Of a stretch of 64,000 nucleotides of DNA, positions 20,611-31,283 are shown piece after piece. Numbering within the stretch: the first letter of the stretch is position 1; each line of letters opens with the position of its first letter. Position numbers and translations under genes: made by a program. Below the pieces are notes generated by a model. The model was not told the DNA's origin and made no database searches. It saw nothing but the letters and a program-made list of their open reading frames with translations. The stretch comes from Kitagawia praeruptora. Its lineage: Eukaryota; Streptophyta; Magnoliopsida; Apiales; Apiaceae. The stretch is from NCBI GenBank assembly GCA_037693485.1, contig CM075352.1, forward strand, positions 24,548,001 through 24,612,000, in the 5' to 3' direction.

Positions 20611-22026
20611 TTACAAATGAAATCCTTGACATCTTTTAAAACTTGTGATATCACTTCCTGAGGACACTGCCATTCCTATTCCAATTTGCCCTGCTTTACC
20701 AATTCCTCTGTAGTACAACTTCCATTCATCTTCTTCGCCATCCATTTCAACGAGACACGGTGATCCAACTCCTTTATCATCCCATCCGTCTTCTTCACTC
20801 CACTTCAGCACTGGACTATCTTGAATCCTCCAATCCTTCAAACCATCCACGGAAACTGCTAGTCCGATACTCCTCTTCCCATCTGCAGCCACACCTTCAT
20901 AAGCCATCACATATGTTCCATCTTTCTTATTTTTCACAACCTGAGCATTCACCGCGCCAAGTTCATTAAAACAGCCACTCCCTCCTCCAATTATCTTCCC
21001 TAACTTCACCCACCTCATCCCGTCTCGTGATCTTGCCATCCCCACGGAAAAATGCCCTTTCTTCAGATCAAATGAATGATAATACATCCTAAGATCACCA
21101 CTCTTGTGAAACACCACTTGAGGCGAAGCAATGAACAGAGAATCCCAATCCCCGTCTGAGCCTACATCAAACAAAGCCCCACTATGATGTTCCCCTTCAA
21201 TTCTAGCCCAATGCCTACCATCTTGACTCATAGCCAAACCAGGCAATGACTTGAAAATCTTGCCAGTTCCACCGTTTTCATTACCCTCACCAAAACAAAT
21301 ACGCAATCTCTCTGGATTTTCTAATCTAAATTTCAGTAAAGCATCCGATACCTCAGCCTCTTCGGAACTAAATCCAGTATAGTAAAGCCAGTAAACAGCA
21401 CTATTTGCTCTAATCTTTGCACTAGACATTACCACTACCTCACCTGGCCTAATACCCTGAGTATCAAATGCCCACCAATCTTTACTACAATTCATCACCA
21501 AACCCACATCAACACTAGACTGAACAGCTCCTCCACCTCTCTCCCAATGAATCCCATTGCTCGAAACTGCCAACCCGATATAATCGGAGCCCGGAATCTT
21601 ACTTGAACTCCCATGGTACCACATATACCATCTTTCTTCCTCATCACTTAAAAACCTTCTCACTACAGGGGACCCTACTTCAGCACTATCCCAAGCACTC
21701 TTTTGGCCTAAATCAAACACTAAACCTCTCGAAAACGACGAATTTGCGGAGGAAAGGACTTGGGTTGAAGTGGGTACTGGTGATTTTTGTATATTGGGAT
21801 TCATACTAGGATCATCAGTTGAATTTGGATCAGTTACATTGTCTTTGTTAGTATCTGGTTTTGTGGAGCAGCTGGTGAGAAAAGATGTAGAGTTTTTGTA
21901 TCTGTAATTAAATTTCGGGGACTTTTGTGAGTTGATAGAGGTGTAACACGGATAAAGATGATGTCTTTTGATGACAGAAGATGATGAATTTAAGTTGGTG
22001 ATTGAAGCTGCTAGTGCAGTTTCCAT
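20611..22026 (-). CDS. Chloroplast-targeted five-bladed beta-propeller protein (arabinanase/levansucrase/invertase-like)
   Basis: 471 residues, intronless, ATG at 22026. The first 70 or so residues are rich in Ser, Thr and Asn with few acids, like a plastid transit peptide. The remainder shows repeated propeller-blade motifs of GH43/GH32-like folds: RWYMWYHGSSS, GLAVSSNGIHWERG, YWLYYTGFSSEE, GLAMSQDGRHWARIEG, DLRMYYHSFD, GMARSRDGMRWVKLG and WKLYYRGIGKAGQIGIGMAVS. Plant proteins of this type are annotated by fold; the substrate is unknown, and I cannot confirm the catalytic acid pair. The frame is intact. Confidence 0.75.
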   Translation of the reverse strand: METALAASITNLNSSSSVIKRHHLYPCYTSINSQKSPKFNYRYKNSTSFLTSCSTKPDTNKDNVTDPNSTDDPSMNPNIQKSPVPTSTQVLSSANSSFSRGLVFDLGQKSAWDSAEVGSPVVRRFLSDEEERWYMWYHGSSSKIPGSDYIGLAVSSNGIHWERGGGAVQSSVDVGLVMNCSKDWWAFDTQGIRPGEVVVMSSAKIRANSAVYWLYYTGFSSEEAEVSDALLKFRLENPERLRICFGEGNENGGTGKIFKSLPGLAMSQDGRHWARIEGEHHSGALFDVGSDGDWDSLFIASPQVVFHKSGDLRMYYHSFDLKKGHFSVGMARSRDGMRWVKLGKIIGGGSGCFNELGAVNAQVVKNKKDGTYVMAYEGVAADGKRSIGLAVSVDGLKDWRIQDSPVLKWSEEDGWDDKGVGSPCLVEMDGEEDEWKLYYRGIGKAGQIGIGMAVSSGSDITSFKRCQGFHL

Positions 22027-22670
22027 GGCTGTTGTGATATCAATTAAGATTGCAAGAACTATCAGCTTGGATTTGAGATGTTATTGACCAATGAAATAAT
22101 GACACGTACAAGTACATATATAAAGACAATGCAAATTGCAAGTTCTTCTTCTGAATGATACTTAAAGATTTCAAGAAAAATAAAATAATAAGGCAGACAG
22201 GAACAAAAGAGCAAAATCTACTAAGAAAAAGCAACAAAAGGAGTAGAAGGAATATGTGTGGCTGTAAATGTGAACAAGAGAGATAAAATTATAACTTAGT
22301 TACAGGGATAAAGATTCTTATTTTCATGTACAAGTTTCACACCATGATTACTAGAACACAATCTTTATTCTTCAGTAACCACCTATTTAGTACTAATTAA
22401 CCCTTTCGTGGAGTATTAGCTAGGCAGTATAAAATTGTACGATAAGGCAAAGAACAATCTTTAACAAAAGAAAGCGGAAAGAAGATGTGTTCTTGCCTCC
22501 AAGATAAAGAGCATTATGAAACAAGGAGCTAGTTTGACAAAAGTTTTTCTCTGAAAGAGTAAATAATAGGCTTGATGCTTTCTTTCCTTAAAAATGGAAA
22601 AGAAAGAATCCTACGAAAACAATGTGAACATAATGTAACATAGAGTGAGAGCTCGCTGCTGCTGATACTA
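22027..22670. other. Intergenic: promoter of the beta-propeller gene and 3' end of the FUT pseudogene
   Basis: AT-rich with no coding signal. ACATATATAAAG (22113-22124 on the plus strand) reads CTTTATATATGT on the minus strand and could be a TATA box about 90 bp upstream of the ATG at 22026. Confidence 0.4.
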
Positions 22671-24693
22671 CTATTGCAAATTGTTATCAGCTCCGACCAA
22701 TTTAAGTCCCCAACTCATATCCTCACAATGTCTAACATGAGGTACGACAAAACCTGTGTCTCTTCCTGTTTTTGCCTTGCAATCATAGAATGGGGGAGCA
22801 TGAAAGCATGGTTCCATTGACATTGCTCGTCGACAAGGTGGATCTGGAGCAGATTGGTTCTCAGGCTTGTATAGGATCCATGCCTTTGAACCTGCAAGAC
22901 CTTGAGCCACGTAGCCAAATGTTGACCAGGAGCTAGTGACTAAGTGACTAACACATCAGTCAAGCTCAGGAGAAACATTTCTGCCCATGCCTTACGGTTG
23001 TGGTTCTTCTTCTCAGTCTGTTGGTACTCTTCATGGCTTGGCTGGAAGAGGGATATAACCTCTCCAGTCACTGTAGGGTGTTCCCAATACATGTTACTCA
23101 GATTCTCATAGTACCCAGAATTTAGTGAGGTTACTAAAACTGCTTTTGATCTTTGATTTCTTTGTGGGGTTGTTCCAGATTCTTTCATACTGAGTTCAGG
23201 AAGTAATTTTGCCTTTAGTGTGCAAGCTAATATCTGATCCATAACATGTGGAAATGGTCCTGTACCAGTATCAAAAACTCTTACCTGGATGCCAATCCGC
23301 TCATCAGCCTTGGCTAGATAAGCTTGGTAGTACCTAATTATTAGACCCCACACTTGATTTGTTGGATGGAAGAGGTACCGACCTAAATGGTGGAAAACAG
23401 TTTCTTTTCCAGGAAACAAGTTGCTTAGTTCTTTCTCGAAAGATGGTATGAGGAAGAGTGATGGGACAAAAGTAGTTGTTAGTTTTCATTAACAACCAAG
23501 GGACTCTTTTCAAAAAAGTTTGATCCTCATCGCAGAAGAACATCTTGTCATGATCCTGATAATCATGAACTAGATGGAGATACAAAGATGAGGGCTTTGA
23601 CTCTTTTGTTATTATATTATTCTTCAGCATGTTTCCATAGCAGTTGGGAGAATTCTGATTCAAGCTCCCAAATTGATTCGTAATAGGAAAGTCCAAAGGC
23701 AGTAGCCATGACATGTCCGGGAAAGGCTCACAAAACAGATCAGCCATGTCTTTCCCTCTATCAACAAGCAGGACCCGATTTGTAAGAAGAGCATACAAAA
23801 AAGCTGAAGCTAGACTCAGCATTCTGTTGCCCAAGCCACTAAAAGATATCCATACAATATAGTCACATTCGGTAGAAGTTGCAACAGTATTGCCAGCCTT
23901 GATTTGTTTCAATGTTTTGTTATAGAATTTGGTATGCGGACCACATCTTCTATGCAGATCCTCATAACTTCTTAGTTTGGAAAGAAGATAGGAGGAAGGC
24001 ATATACTGTGACATTCTACGATAAGAGACAGACTGATACCTGCTTGAACAGAATTTCTCATCGAAACCAGGAGTAAGAAGTCCGCCAAGCAGTTTGTGTT
24101 GAGTCGTCGTGTCAATGGTTTGAGAGAAAATATCTCTTGATACTGTAATAAAGGAAGATAAGGGGCAACCATGTTAGCATAAAATTCAGTTATCTCACTT
24201 AAATTTACTGTAATTTAACTCTGCTCTTCAAAGTTATTCCACCTGAAACCCTCTAGATATCGGAATTCAAAGGATCTTAAATAATGATGATCACTTATGT
24301 ACCTACTGAACTACTACTATCAAAGTAGGCCTAGGCCGACTTGCGGACAATTTTTTAAAACCCATTTCTGCAATCTGTAGATTGTATCCTAAGAGAGATC
24401 ACATTTCACAATTCATCTTCATCTTTCACATGCCATATTAGTTAAATTCATAATATATTCGAAACACAGAATATAAATGAATTAATACACGCACTAGAAT
24501 ATAAAAAATCACCTGATTGGATATTTGCAGAATGGAAAACCCTGGCTGGTGTAAATCCAGCGTGATCAGTTGTGACGGGGTGTCGAAAAATGAACAGGAC
24601 AGTGAATACAAGTGGAAAAACCAACAAAGAAGCCGCCAAGAATTTCATGTTAGTAAATCGTAGCTTCTTTTCATCATGCTTAACTCTAATCAT
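22671..24693 (-). pseudogene. GT37 fucosyltransferase (xyloglucan/galactoside 2-alpha-fucosyltransferase family), broken twice
   Basis: Exon 1 (24693-24513) encodes a short cytosolic tail and a signal anchor (FLAASLLVFPLVFTVLFIF), as expected for a Golgi type II enzyme. Exon 2 begins at 24142 after a GT-AG intron. The catalytic region includes GLLTPGFDEKFCSSRY, WISFSGLGNRMLSLASAFLY, LLVDRGKDMADLFCEPFPDM, the sugar-nucleotide motif IGIQVRVFD, and STFGYVAQGLAG near the C-terminus. Two lesions break the frame: an extra T in a T run near 23470-23476, and an 8-bp tandem duplication TAGTCACT near 22936-22953 that makes a stop and shifts the frame. All motifs are otherwise well kept. Unless both are assembly errors, the gene is recently dead. 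Confidence 0.85.
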
Positions 24694-25306
24694 ACTTTAG
24701 TACAGTATTTACTGATTATGATTGTCTAATAAATCGTTGGTCATAACTCATAACTCATAACCGAACATAAAATAAGGAAACGAAAATTCCAGTTTCCAGA
24801 GAGGCCGTTTCCGTAAGATAAATAAAAAAGGGTGATGCTAAACCCAAAAACTATCCTTTAATTCTTAAAAACCCAAAGAAAATTACATCCATATTTTATA
24901 TTTCCACTTAATTTTTCACTAAACCAATAAATTTTTTGATTTCATATTTGTAGGAGTGGGCTTTTTAATCACATATCATGTTTTTTTGAATAATTAGGCT
25001 TGTAAGTAATGAATATTTGATGAATATTTGTTCTCATAGATTCCGGGGTGAGTCAAACCCATTAAATGAATATCTTTTGGGAGGAGTGTCTTGGATGTAT
25101 TTATTATTATATACTTTAAATTTAGATTAGTTAACTTCTTTAACCATAAAAAATACTAGTATTTTACAAGGATTAACAATTTATAATTCAAGTTTGACTA
25201 GGGTTTATGGGGGCACACAGTTACTTGAGAGGAGTACAAATTTTGGGAGGAGCCATAACTCATAAGTAACAACTACAAAGTCTACAACAACTACAACTGG
25301 CTCATC
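24694..25306. other. Divergent intergenic region between FUT pseudogene and FLAP1-like gene
   Basis: About 610 bp with promoters in both directions. AT-rich; I see no mobile element or other gene. Confidence 0.45.
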
Positions 25307-26810
25307 ATGGCCACAATCAGCAACTCAGCCGCAGGTATGTTGATGGGGTGGAAGTGCCATTCCAAGGTTTCAGCTTTACCATCTTGTCCAAAACAACAAC
25401 AAATAGCATCTATCCATATCCCCTCCTCCCTTAAGTATAATAATATTAGCTATTTTAATCAATTTTCTTCTAGGCTGCTAAGTAAGCCTCAATCCCATGC
25501 AATTCCCACCACATTACGTAATACTACTACTAGTAATTTACAACAAGAAGAATATTATGTTGCTGTTGTTTCTTGTACAAACACAGCCCCTGGTCATCGT
25601 CGTAATTTTGTCGACTCTAGAATCTTGGCATCCTTGTTATCATATGGTATAGGCTTTACTTTTATAACTATGGCCGCCTTCTTGTTCGCCTCAAATTCTG
25701 CATTGGCTGCTTCATACGGTTGTATGGGCGGCTCATCTTCTTCGGACAGTTCTTCTTCGTACAGTTCTTCGTACAGTTCTTCTTCATCTTCTTCGTCAAG
25801 TGCTAACAAAACCTGTACCTGTAACAAAACCTGTACCTGTGATACCAGTTGCACACAGTGCATTGATTGTGACATTAAGAAAGAAGGTTACAAACGAGAG
25901 AAACGTTACGACAATTCATGTTCTTGCAAGTGTCACCGAGATTGCTTTTTTCACGAAGAAATCAACATTGTACTTGAACTTATAAAAGCAATTCCTGCAA
26001 TTATTCAGTTATGTTTGATAATAAGTGTGATGATAAGTGTGATTGTTGATTGGGTAAAAGAGGCTTACGCCAATCCTATCGGAACTCTGCTCATTTTTCA
26101 GGTTTTACAAAAACTGTAGTTTTTAATCCTCCATAATTATTATACCTTTATGATACTATATAAATAGTTAGGATTTCGAATGTACTATTAATTAATTTTG
26201 TATGTCCTTTTTTCTTTCTTGCCTTGCTTGATCAAAGGTTGGTGTTTCGGACAAGCAAAGAGTATTGCAAAGGAAGCTTAACAATATAGCTGAAAATACA
26301 GATACGTCCACCTTAGAAGGTCTTAACTTCGTATTAAAAGAGACGGTGAGAGCTCTTCTTCAACATGATATTTCTTCCTTCAATTATTCATATCTATCTG
26401 AAAAGCCTGGCTCAATGAAGAGCTTAAGCAAGGCTTTCCAAGAAACTCTAGATAGATTCGACGAATTTGTCAAAGACGAGGAACTATTCGTGAATGTAGA
26501 TGGTGTAAAATACCAAAAGAAGGCTGGTATGGTCATAGCTAAGAGAAGCATTGACAATGAATATACGTTGGCTACAATGTGTGTGCTTGCTAGTGGTAAA
26601 CACTGCACTCCATTCAAAACGGAAGAGAAACGGAAGTACATCGATTCCTTTGATGTGTTGCAAACACTTCTACGTATACCCAAAAACAGTATAAAATCTG
26701 TCCGAGTGATGTGGACACCGCAAAAAGAAGACGAAATTCTGACGGAGGAAGATCTACAAAGACAAGCTAATCTGAAACCAATAGTAAATGGTCGTATCTT
26801 TCTGATTTGA
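25307..26810 (+). CDS. Chloroplast DUF1517 membrane protein, FLAP1-like, with cysteine-rich insert; two exons
   Basis: Exon 1 25307-26101 and exon 2 26238-26810 join in frame (GT-AG intron of 136 bp) to give 455 residues. A Ser/Asn-rich plastid transit region is followed by a first hydrophobic helix (about 108-136, ending SALAAS), a Ser-rich tract (about 140-165), a segment with 11 cysteines in about 55 residues (CTCNKTCTCDTSCTQC..., CSCKCHRDC), a second helix (about 215-240), and the DUF1517 domain in exon 2 (LNNIAENTDTSTLEGLNFVL, SVRVMWTPQKEDEILTEEDL). FLAP1 of Arabidopsis helps photosynthetic control under fluctuating light. The Cys-rich insert is unlike the Gly/Ser-rich segment I associate with FLAP1, so this may be a diverged paralogue. 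Confidence 0.75.
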
Positions 26811-26991
26811 TAAAGTTTAGCATTATGTTGCCTCGTAGATAGTTGGATTCGGGTAATTTTTCGACGATTATTATAACTCTTTCATATTCAAATGTGGCTT
26901 GTTATAAAAATTTGTTTAGTAGACTTCTTGGTTTATATCAACTTTTGCTTAAATCTAATCTTATTTGCTACTTTTGATTGTTTAACTATAT

Positions 26992-27236
26992 TGTTAGAAT
27001 AAGTCCAATGCAATGCTATCTTTGATTATATTGATGTATGATAGAATTATACTTACATGTTTGTGTATAAACGAAGAACAAGAACTAATTTTATTGAAAT
27101 GAAAGTTAAGCAACAATACAGAGTTTGATAGTATTTATATACAATGCTTAGTCAACATATTGACTTGTAACTAACTAAGAGAATTGACTAATACCATATA
27201 CTCTTATACAATTCAACATTGACTTGTGACTTAACA
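26992..27236 (-). repeat. 3' LTR (245 bp) of the copia remnant
   Basis: On the minus strand it begins TGTTAAGTCACAAGTCAATG and ends GGACTTATTCTAACA, a TGTTA...TAACA pair. It contains TATATAAATAC and AATAAA. A partial copy lies at about 31604-31757. Confidence 0.75.
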
Positions 27237-28199
27237 GCCAAGAAAATATAATTCTTGAGCTGAGGCTTTAGTCCCACTTGTGCACATACTGATTCTGATT
27301 TTTCAAATCATCATCTTTACTCGTATTACGCCCCCACAAGTTGTGATTACACAAGGATTGTGTAATCCCAACTTGGAGCAAATAAACCAAATGATTGGTG
27401 CCACCAAGTGCCTTTGTAAAAATATTAGCTAGCTGCAGCTTAGTAGGAATTTTCTGAGGTGCAATGATTCCAGTTTGAACCTTTTCACGAACAAAATGGC
27501 AATCCAACTCGATATGTTTTCTTCGAGCATGTTGAACAGGATTGGTAGCTATATCAATAGCAGCTTGATTGTCACAAAACACAGAAACTGGACCAAATAA
27601 TGGTAACTGTAAATCAGAAAGCAAGTACTTTAACCACATTAGTTCAGTAGTAATTGTGGCTAAAGCTCGATATTTCGCCTCAGCAGATTTCATGGAAGTC
27701 ACAGTTTGTTTCTTGGCTTGCCAGGAAATTAAGGCTGAACCAAGAAAAATGCAGTATCCAGTAACAGACCTGCTAGTAAAAGTGCAACCACCCCAATCAC
27801 TGTCACAATAACCAGTAAGAAGAAGATTGTTTTGTGCAGGAAAAAATAATCCCAATCCATCAATACATTTCAAATATCGAAGTACTCTCAAGACAACTGC
27901 AAAATGTTTTTCCCTAGGAGCCTGCATAAACTGGCTAAGAAGGTGAATTGAAAAACTAGTGTCTGTCCTAGTAAATGTCAAATAAAGCATCTTTCTCACC
28001 ACTCCACCAGGCTTCTGTACATAGAAGGATTAGTCAACAATGAACCAGACTAATCATCATTGTACAGTTTAATGTTCTTATCCAGAGGAATAGAGAGAGG
28101 TTTGGCATCCAAAAGATTAACAGATTTAAGCATATCAAGAATAAACTTTTTCTAACTCAAAGCTATTCCTTTCTCAGTCCTGGAAATCTCTAAACCCAT

Positions 28200-28654
28200 T
28201 GTTACGCCATATTTTCGGTTGCCTCTGTTATCTCCCAAATTTCCAAATGCGAATCTAATAATAATTAACTTAAACCCCAAGTTAATTATTTCCTATCTCT
28301 GAAACGAGGAATTATCTCCAATTAACGATAGAAAATATCTCTAAATGATATCCTTCAAATCAGGAAGGTATCCCAACGCGAATATAATTCAAAGAGATAA
28401 AATCTACTAATTCCCAAAATACATCCCTTAACAATCATAGGGATTAAAAACCAATCCTTAACAGAACTGCGTTGGCTTGATCCTTATAAATATAAGGTAC
28501 GCATGCATCTTGAAAAAGGATCCGACACATCTAACAAGTCGAGACACCTTTCAAGTCCAGCCCCAAACATCCAAAATCCCAAATCCCCCTATTTTCATAA
28601 TTCGTTATTCCAGCAACCTTCGAAATCTGTTATCATCAAATTCCTCCGTTAACA
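28200..28654 (+). repeat. 5' LTR of the LARD-like element (455 bp)
   Basis: TGTT...AACA ends; a TATA region TCCTTATAAATATAAGG near 28481-28497. Compared with the 3' LTR only a few differences are visible (for example TGTTACG against TGTCACG, CTCTGTTATC against CTCTATTATC), so insertion is fairly recent. Confidence 0.9.
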
Positions 28655-28671
28655 ATTGGCGCTAGAAGGAG
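28655..28671 (+). other. PBS of the LARD-like element
   Basis: ATTGGCGCTAGAAGGAG directly follows the 5' LTR. The Tat-type element at 53.7 kb has almost the same sequence in the same place. I do not assign the tRNA. Confidence 0.6.
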
Positions 28672-28688
28672 GGGATTAATTCTTGATT

Positions 28689-28901
28689 ATGGAGGACAAT
28701 CAAATCATCAATTCATACACGGGGGGTTATATTGGATTTCGGGCAGCTTTAATAAAGGAGCGGGATGGGCGGTCTATTTTAAATTTTATATATCATATCA
28801 TATGCGAATCAAGCGAGGTACCATCGGAGCAATTCCATATCCGGCGACAGAGTTTCACCAGTGACACGGTTAAAGATTTTAATGAATATTGCTACAATTA
28901 A
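28689..28901 (+). CDS. Short ORF in the gag position of the LARD-like element
   Basis: About 70 codons from the ATG at 28689 (MEDNQIINSYTGGYIGFRAA...) to TAA. It lies 18 bp after the PBS, where gag would begin, but shows no capsid or zinc-knuckle motif. It may be a vestige of gag's N-terminus or chance. Low confidence that it is translated. Confidence 0.25.
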   Translation: MEDNQIINSYTGGYIGFRAALIKERDGRSILNFIYHIICESSEVPSEQFHIRRQSFTSDTVKDFNEYCYN

Positions 28902-29544
28902 GAGTACAATTTGGTGGGATCTAATATAGTTTTGAAGACTACAACACGCACGGTTTTAAAAAAATAAATAAAAATCACAACGAGGCAGCGGCTAGTGGAT
29001 GACAACATAAAAATATGGTGGTGGTAAGCACGCAGCAGCAACGAAAAATTACAAAGGAAATATTCATAACATCAAAAGACAAAAGGTGACCATGATTGAT
29101 TCTGGGACCCGCAAGAAGAAAAGGGATTTAAAGACCAAAAAAACAGAAGAGAAAACGAGAGCTATGCGCGGAAGGACGCAGCAACAAGCAACAAAAACCG
29201 TCAGCTCTTGGAAATTTTAGCTGAACATTAACCGAAAAATAAAGATAAGTTTTTTTTTCAATTAAATTTTTGCGATTATAAATATTATTTTAATTGTGCA
29301 TATTATATTTTTATTACTAAAATATTTGCGAGACATAAATTATTTTTGATTAAATATTTTATGCATGCTTAGATTAACATGTTTATTATGCATGAATTAT
29401 GTCTTAATTTTTTTTTATTTTGCATAAACTATTACATCATGTGTATATGTCAGAAAATTAAATTCAGATTTGCGGAGCGGATTAAATTTGTCAAAAAAGA
29501 AGACACTCCGATATATTATTTTTGAAGACGATTTGTGATGAGGG

Positions 29545-29885
29545 TATTTTTTATAATTTTTAGAAGACCTTTGGGTGTTGCTGATAATTTTTAGAAGACC
29601 CTTTGGGTGTTACTGATATTTTTTTAGAAGACCTTTGGGTGTTGCTGATAATTTTTAGAAGATCCTTTGGGTGTTGTTGATAATTTTTAGAAGACCCTTT
29701 GGGTGTTGCTGATATTTTTTTAGAAGACCTTTGGGTGTTGCTGATAATTTTTAGAAGACCCTTTGGGTGTTGCTGATAATTTTTAGAAGACACTTTGGGT
29801 GTTGCTGATATTTTTTGAGAAGACCTTTTGGGTGTTGTTGATAATTTTTCGAAGAATTTTGGGTATTGCTTATATTTTTTGAAAG
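29545..29885 (+). repeat. Tandem repeats of about 31-39 bp inside the LARD-like element
   Basis: Eight or nine diverged units of GAAGACC(C)TTTGGGTGTTG plus CTGATAATTTTTA follow one another. In antisense they read as a periodic peptide (NYQQHPKG, SSKK...), which I take to be a by-product of the repeat. Confidence 0.85.
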
Positions 29886-29948
29886 ACCCTTCAAGTATTG
29901 CTGATATCTTTTTTGGAATAATCTTAGAATATTGATATGGTTTTGGGA

Positions 29949-30515
29949 AGATGACCTCCTCTAAGGAAGGTTTCCCTTATTTTTTGTGTTAGACGACCTT
30001 CTCTAAGGAGGGTCTTCGTGATTTATTTAAAAGATGATCTCCTCTAAGGAGAGTCTTAGTAAGAATGAAGCGATCTTCGGAAAATCCACCTCCTGTGAGG
30101 AGGGATATTTCTGAAATGGGGAGCGACCTCCTTTGAGGAGGGTATCCCAAATTATTAAATCCTTGAAAAACCGTACTTCCGGGGGGGGATGTCCGTACTT
30201 CCGGCGTCTCATCAAGGTTCGAGCTTCGAAAAATCCACCTCCTGTGAGGAGGGATATTTCTGAAATGGGGAGCGACCTCCTTTGAGGAGGGTATCCCAAA
30301 TTATAAAATCCTTGTAAAAACCGTACTTCCGGGGGGATGTCCGTACTTCCAGCGCCTCATGAAGGTACGAGCTCTAGGAATATGACCTCCCGTGAGGAGG
30401 GTATTCTCTGGATGCATTTATGGAAATTCTGGTGGATATGACCTTCTTTGAGGAGGATATTTTTCGGAATACGTTACGAAAACTCTAGAATACGTCCTTC
30501 TTTGAGGAGGGTATT
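29949..30515 (+). repeat. Array of about ten short hairpins CCTCCTnTGAGGAGG
   Basis: Palindromic units (arms CCTCCT and AGGAGG, 3-base loop) occur near 29953, 29995, 30035, 30089, 30126, 30238, 30276, 30386, 30442 and 30497. A 149-bp tandem duplication (30082-30230 and 30231-30379) accounts for some; others have drifted but keep the pairing. Also within are repeats of CCGTACTTCCGG. Role unknown; in an LTR element RNA such stems could act in packaging, dimerisation or silencing escape. Confidence 0.75.
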
Positions 30516-30814
30516 TCTCGGAGTGCTTAATGGAGGATATTTTTTTTGAATATTTGCTTTTCAGGGTACTGCTCGGAAAGCTTTGCACGATTCTCCGAAT
30601 AATGTTTGGATGGCTCTCCAGGATACGTTCTCTCACACCTACAAAACTTATTATTTACATATCGCATATTGTCTTATTTACATCTACATGCATATTACGG
30701 GCACCTAGGTGCTCCATATTTTTTACTAATCTTCATCTCCTAGCTATTTCAGTGACTTAGGAAATTTGGAAGATCGAAGCATTCTTAGTTCTCCACTGCA
30801 GCAAGTTACACTGA

Positions 30815-30829
30815 AGAACTGGGGGTAGT
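30815..30829 (+). other. Polypurine tract of the LARD-like element
   Basis: AGAACTGGGGGTAGT ends immediately before the 3' LTR. It is the expected site of plus-strand priming. Confidence 0.7.
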
Positions 30830-31283
30830 TGTCACGCCATATTTTCGGTTGCCTCTATTATCTCCCAAATTTCCAAATGCGAATCTAATAATAATTAACT
30901 TAACCCCCAAGTTAATTATTTCCTATCTCTGAAACGAGGAATTATCTCCAATTACGATAGAAAATATCTCTAAACGATATCCTTCAAATCAGGAAGGTAT
31001 CCCAACGCGAATATAATTCAAAGAGATAAAATCTACTAATTCCCAAAATACATCCCTTAACAATCATAGGGATTAAAAACCAATCCTTAACAGAACTGCG
31101 TTGGCTTGATCCTTATAAATATAAGGTACGCAGGCATCTTGAAAAAGGATCCGACACATCTAACAAGTCGAGACACCTTTCAAGTCCAGCCCCAAACATC
31201 CAAAATCTCAAATCCCCCTATTTTCATAATTCGTTATTCCAGCAACCTCCGAAATCTGTTATCATCAAATTCCTCCGTTAACA
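30830..31283 (+). repeat. 3' LTR of the LARD-like element (454 bp)
   Basis: TGTCACGCC start and CGTTAACA end, followed by the CCCAT target duplication. Nearly identical to the 5' LTR. Confidence 0.9.

Larger units (their letters stand above)
28200..31283 (+). mobile_element. Non-autonomous LTR retrotransposon (LARD-like), 3.08 kb, with 5-bp target duplications
   Basis: LTRs at 28200-28654 and 30830-31283 are nearly identical (start TGTTACGCC or TGTCACGCC, end CGTTAACA). A PBS-like ATTGGCGCTAGAAGGAG follows the first and a polypurine tract (AAGAACTGGGGGTAG) precedes the second. CCCAT flanks both sides (28195-28199, 31284-31288). No gag or pol is encoded; the 2.2-kb interior holds a short ORF, a block of about 38-bp tandem repeats and an array of short hairpins. 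It therefore depends on another element, probably a Tat-type Ty3/gypsy with the same PBS and PPT. Confidence 0.9.

Noticed and set aside
29545..30515. Regular repeats that resemble a CRISPR array
   Set aside because: Units are contiguous or share spacer sequence, lie inside an LTR element with target duplications, and the DNA is plant nuclear.
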